A DNA stretch of 64,000 nucleotides from DASRHK01 sp035650495. GTDB taxonomy: Bacteria; Pseudomonadota; Gammaproteobacteria; Nevskiales; Nevskiaceae. Shown piece after piece: positions 61,689 through 64,000 of this stretch (position 1 is the stretch's first letter; the number at the start of each line of letters is the position of its first letter). The translations under genes and the position numbers were made by a program. The notes below the pieces were generated by a model. The model was not told where the DNA came from. It searched no databases and worked only from the letters and a program-made list of their open reading frames with translations. The stretch covers positions 1 through 64,000 of the forward strand of contig DASRHK010000119.1 in NCBI GenBank assembly GCA_035650495.1. The letters are read 5' to 3'.

Positions 61689-62672
61689 TGCGCCGTCGCG
61701 CGATCGGCGAGATCGCGCAGGCCAGCTTCGACGCTCATCTGCCCGAGATAGCCGAGCTGTCGCCGCGCTTTCGCGTCGATCACCGTCACCGGCTGACCGA
61801 ACAGCGACTGAGGCCATGCGCGTCGCCGGCGGCTTGCCCGGAAGGTGGAAGAGATCCCAGAGCGTTTCGCTCGTGGCACCGAGGATTTTCACCATCCACC
61901 GCGGCACGCTCTTCTCGGGAATCGTGATCCCCTGCGTGCCGAGCATGCTGGTGATGAAGCCATGCAGCTCGACCGGCGCACCGTCGGTGAGGAAATAGAT
62001 CTCGCCGCCACGTCCCTTCTCCGCTGCGAGCAGCATCCCTTCGACGACGTTGGCGACGTGACACGTCGAAGTCGGATAGCGCCCGCCGTCGATCCACATG
62101 AAGCGGCCGGTCTTCACCGCTTCGGAAAGCTGCACGAGCACCGAGGTGTCGTCGGCGCCCCAGATGAAGCGCGGCCGCACGATCACGGTCTTCAGCGCCG
62201 GGCTGTTCGCCGCCTGCACGATCGCTTCGGCGGCAGCCTTGGTCGCCGGATAGCGCGCGTGCGGATGCGCGGGGCGCGGACGCGATTCGTCGACGTCGAC
62301 GAGCGGCGAGCCATCGGCGAGCACGGCTTCGGTGCTCACGTGCACGAGCGTTCGCACGCCGGCCTGCTTCGCAGCGTCGATGACGTTGCGCGTGCCGTCC
62401 ACGTTGCCGCGCACGAACTGCTCTTTCGGCCCCCACTCCGCGACTTCTGCGGCGACGTGATGGACGACGTCGCAGCCGCGCATGCCCGCGGCCATCGCGG
62501 CGACGTCGTCGAGATCGCCGCGGACCGGGGTCGCGCCGAGCGCTTGGAGCGCCGCGTCGGACTTCTCGCTCCGCGAAAGCGCGTTCACCGTGTCGCCGCG
62601 CGCCACCAGCGCGCGGATCAGATTGCGTCCGACGAAGCCCGAGCCGCCGGTGATGAATGCGCGCGATCTCAT
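61685..62672 (-). pseudogene. NAD-dependent epimerase/dehydratase (3-beta-HSD-like), frameshifted
   Basis: The N-terminal 280 residues read as an extended SDR: FITGGSGFVGRNLIRALVA near residue 6, VHHVAAEVAEWGPKEQFVRG, the active-site YPATK and VIVRPRFIWGADDTSVLVQL. After FHLPGKPPATRMA (61815) the frame runs into unrelated sequence, while the frame starting at TGG 61816 continues with WPQSLFGQPVTVIDAKARRQ then LGYLGQMSVEAGLRDLADR to a stop at 61685, the normal epimerase C-terminus. The break lies in a CG-rich run (GACGCGCATGG) at about 61814-61830, where a 2-bp CG unit may have been lost. It may be a true frameshift or a sequencing/assembly error. The start overlaps the sulfatase stop (ATGA). 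Substrate unknown. Confidence 0.85.
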
Positions 62673-64000
62673 TGGATCGGGTCGTCGTGCTGGTCGAGCT
62701 CCGCGAGGATCGCGGCCTTCATCTGCGCCGCGCGGCCGGGATCGCGCTCGACCAGATTGGCCTGCTCGCGCGGATCGGCTGCGAGATCGTAGAGCTCGTC
62801 GGGCATCGGCGGCATCAGCAGATAGGGCTTGAGGTTCAGATAGTGCACGTACTTCCAGCGCCCCTGCAGCATCGCGATGCTGCCGGTGGTGAGCGCGTCG
62901 AAGCGGCGGTTGCGCTCGAAGTTCATCGAGAACGCCGGGTCGTCGTCGGCGTGCGCGTCGATCGCGATCGAGCGCCCCTCGACGTCCTGCATCGGCGGCA
63001 GGCCGGCGAGCGCGAGCAGCGTCTGCGGCAGATCGACCTGCTCGGCGATCACGTCGCTGCGGCCGCCTTGCGTCTGCGCCGGCGCCTTGATGATGAGCGG
63101 GACGTGGATCAGATCCTCCGACAGCAGCGGGCCGCCGTGGCCGCCGTAGCCGCGGCTGAAGCTCTCGCCGTGATCCGCGCTGATGACGACGATCGACTGC
63201 TCGAAGCCCGGCTGCGCTTTCAGCCAGTCGAGGAAGCCGCCGATGTGATGATCGAAATAGCGGATGCCTTCGTCATAGCGACCCATGAAATCGCCGGGGA
63301 ATGCGGGATCCCGGCTCGCTTTCCACTGGTACGGCGGCTTCGAGTTGAATCGCGTGCGGTGATCCGGCGAGGGGTCGAACGTGCCGAGGAATTCCGGCGC
63401 GGCCGCATACGGATCGTGCGGACCGAACAGGTGAACCCAGAGGAAGCGCGGATGCGCGGCGTCGGCGCTCCAGAGCTCCCGCGCAGAGTCGAGCGCGAGC
63501 TGCGGCGCGTAGTGACCGTTGGGCTGATAGTAGCCGACGCCCAGCAGCGCCTTGTCGGCCAGAATCTGCAGGAAGCGCAGTGGATAGGATTCCAGCGCCG
63601 CGTCGAACGACGGCAGCCAGCGGCCCAGCGACCAGGCCCACAGCGAGGACGTCTTGGTCCGGTTCGAGCGCAGATCGTCGATCCACGGCAGCAGACGGTT
63701 CTGCGCCGGCGCGCCGCAGGCATTGGTGTCGACCGTCATCACGCGATAGCCGGCGTCGTGGAAGGCACGCAGCAGGTTGCGCCCGTACACCGCGTCGACC
63801 GGCCGGCTGCCGATGTTCCAGGCGCGATGCGTCCACGCGCGCACGCCGTAGAGGAAGCTCGCCGTCGTCGGCGACGTGAAATTGCTGTTCGCGTAGAAGC
63901 GATCGAACACCGTCGCACCTCGAGCGAACTGGGTGAGCCGCGGCGTCGTCTCGCGCTGATAGCCGTAGAGCGACGTGTGATTCGCGGCGAACGTATCGAT
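62669..64000 (-). CDS. Sulfatase/alkaline-phosphatase superfamily hydrolase (N-terminus beyond window)
   Basis: The frame is open to the window end, giving 443 residues without a start. The N-terminal part reads IDTFAANHTSLYGYQRETTP and FYANSNFTSPTTASFLYGVR, a sulfatase-fold start in which the usual CxPxR is replaced by SPTT, so Ser or Thr is the likely nucleophile or the protein is a phospho-transferase relative. Further marks are VHLFGPHDPYAAAPEF, VVISADHGESFSRGYGGHGG and LIHVPLIIKAP. The C-terminus ends ELDQHDDPIQ. Whether it is exported cannot be judged without the start. Confidence 0.87.
   Translation of the reverse strand: MDTFAANHTSLYGYQRETTPRLTQFARGATVFDRFYANSNFTSPTTASFLYGVRAWTHRAWNIGSRPVDAVYGRNLLRAFHDAGYRVMTVDTNACGAPAQNRLLPWIDDLRSNRTKTSSLWAWSLGRWLPSFDAALESYPLRFLQILADKALLGVGYYQPNGHYAPQLALDSARELWSADAAHPRFLWVHLFGPHDPYAAAPEFLGTFDPSPDHRTRFNSKPPYQWKASRDPAFPGDFMGRYDEGIRYFDHHIGGFLDWLKAQPGFEQSIVVISADHGESFSRGYGGHGGPLLSEDLIHVPLIIKAPAQTQGGRSDVIAEQVDLPQTLLALAGLPPMQDVEGRSIAIDAHADDDPAFSMNFERNRRFDALTTGSIAMLQGRWKYVHYLNLKPYLLMPPMPDELYDLAADPREQANLVERDPGRAAQMKAAILAELDQHDDPIQ

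Noticed and set aside
1..64000. Phage, transposon, CRISPR array, toxin-antitoxin or tRNA-linked island
   Set aside because: No transposase, integrase, direct-repeat array or tRNA-like sequence was recognised on either strand.

Overview
The window is high-GC, gene-dense bacterial chromosome, almost certainly from a proteobacterium. The block rpoE-rseA-rseB-mucD, lepA-lepB-DUF4845-rnc-era-recO-pdxJ-acpS, next to nagZ and with nadB divergent from rpoE, is the arrangement seen in Beta- and Gammaproteobacteria. I lean to Betaproteobacteria; nothing here fixes a lower rank. No rRNA, tRNA, CRISPR array, transposase or integrase gene was seen, and no gap between genes exceeds about 150 bp.

Region 1 (1-7514, minus strand) is one tightly coupled operon: an SDR dehydrogenase, an alpha/beta hydrolase, a DUF3450 protein, a long TtpC-like ExbB, a short ExbB, ExbD, TonB, and a TPR protein carrying a C-terminal DUF1329 domain that runs off the window. 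It resembles the Vibrio-type TonB systems that use TtpC. The DUF1329 fusion and the two lipid-type enzymes suggest a hydrophobic or lipid cargo. Two dispersed repeat-like elements encode the N-termini of two of its exported proteins.

Region 2 (7583-26716) is accessory metabolism. After a rhodanese and an FMN reductase comes a minus-strand operon of TonB-dependent receptor, three gamma-glutamyltransferase-like proteins, an M32 carboxypeptidase and a prolidase-like amidohydrolase. Divergent from it are purU and an MFS transporter, and beyond those the heterotetrameric sarcosine-oxidase-type operon soxBDAG and a TetR regulator. A shared CTGTATC-centred sequence lies upstream of tetR, soxB and the receptor, so I infer one TetR regulon for uptake and breakdown of a peptide-like, possibly N-methylated, compound. 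The three GGT-like proteins lack signal peptides and have Ser where GGT has its catalytic Thr.

Region 3 (26717-36170) holds a lipoprotein, a BarA/GacS-type hybrid kinase, and a plus-strand operon of cysM, a PolB-type exonuclease, rlmD, an unusual CYTH-L,D-transpeptidase fusion, nagZ, a purine phosphoribosyltransferase and an MTA/MTI phosphorylase.

Region 4 (36138-50356) is housekeeping: acpS, kup, pdxJ, recO, era, rnc, DUF4845, lepB, lepA, a small glutaredoxin, the sigma-E envelope stress genes, and nadB.

Region 5 (50433-55471) is succinate dehydrogenase, sdhCDAB, with both assembly-factor families (SdhE and an SDHAF4-like DUF1674 protein), a YgfX-like membrane protein and ygfZ. Region 6 (55582-61688) is an OprP-type porin and a sulfate ABC transporter operon that also contains a Mop-domain protein and a class II glutamine amidotransferase. 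Region 7 (61685-64000) has a frameshifted epimerase and a sulfatase-family protein whose N-terminus lies beyond the window.
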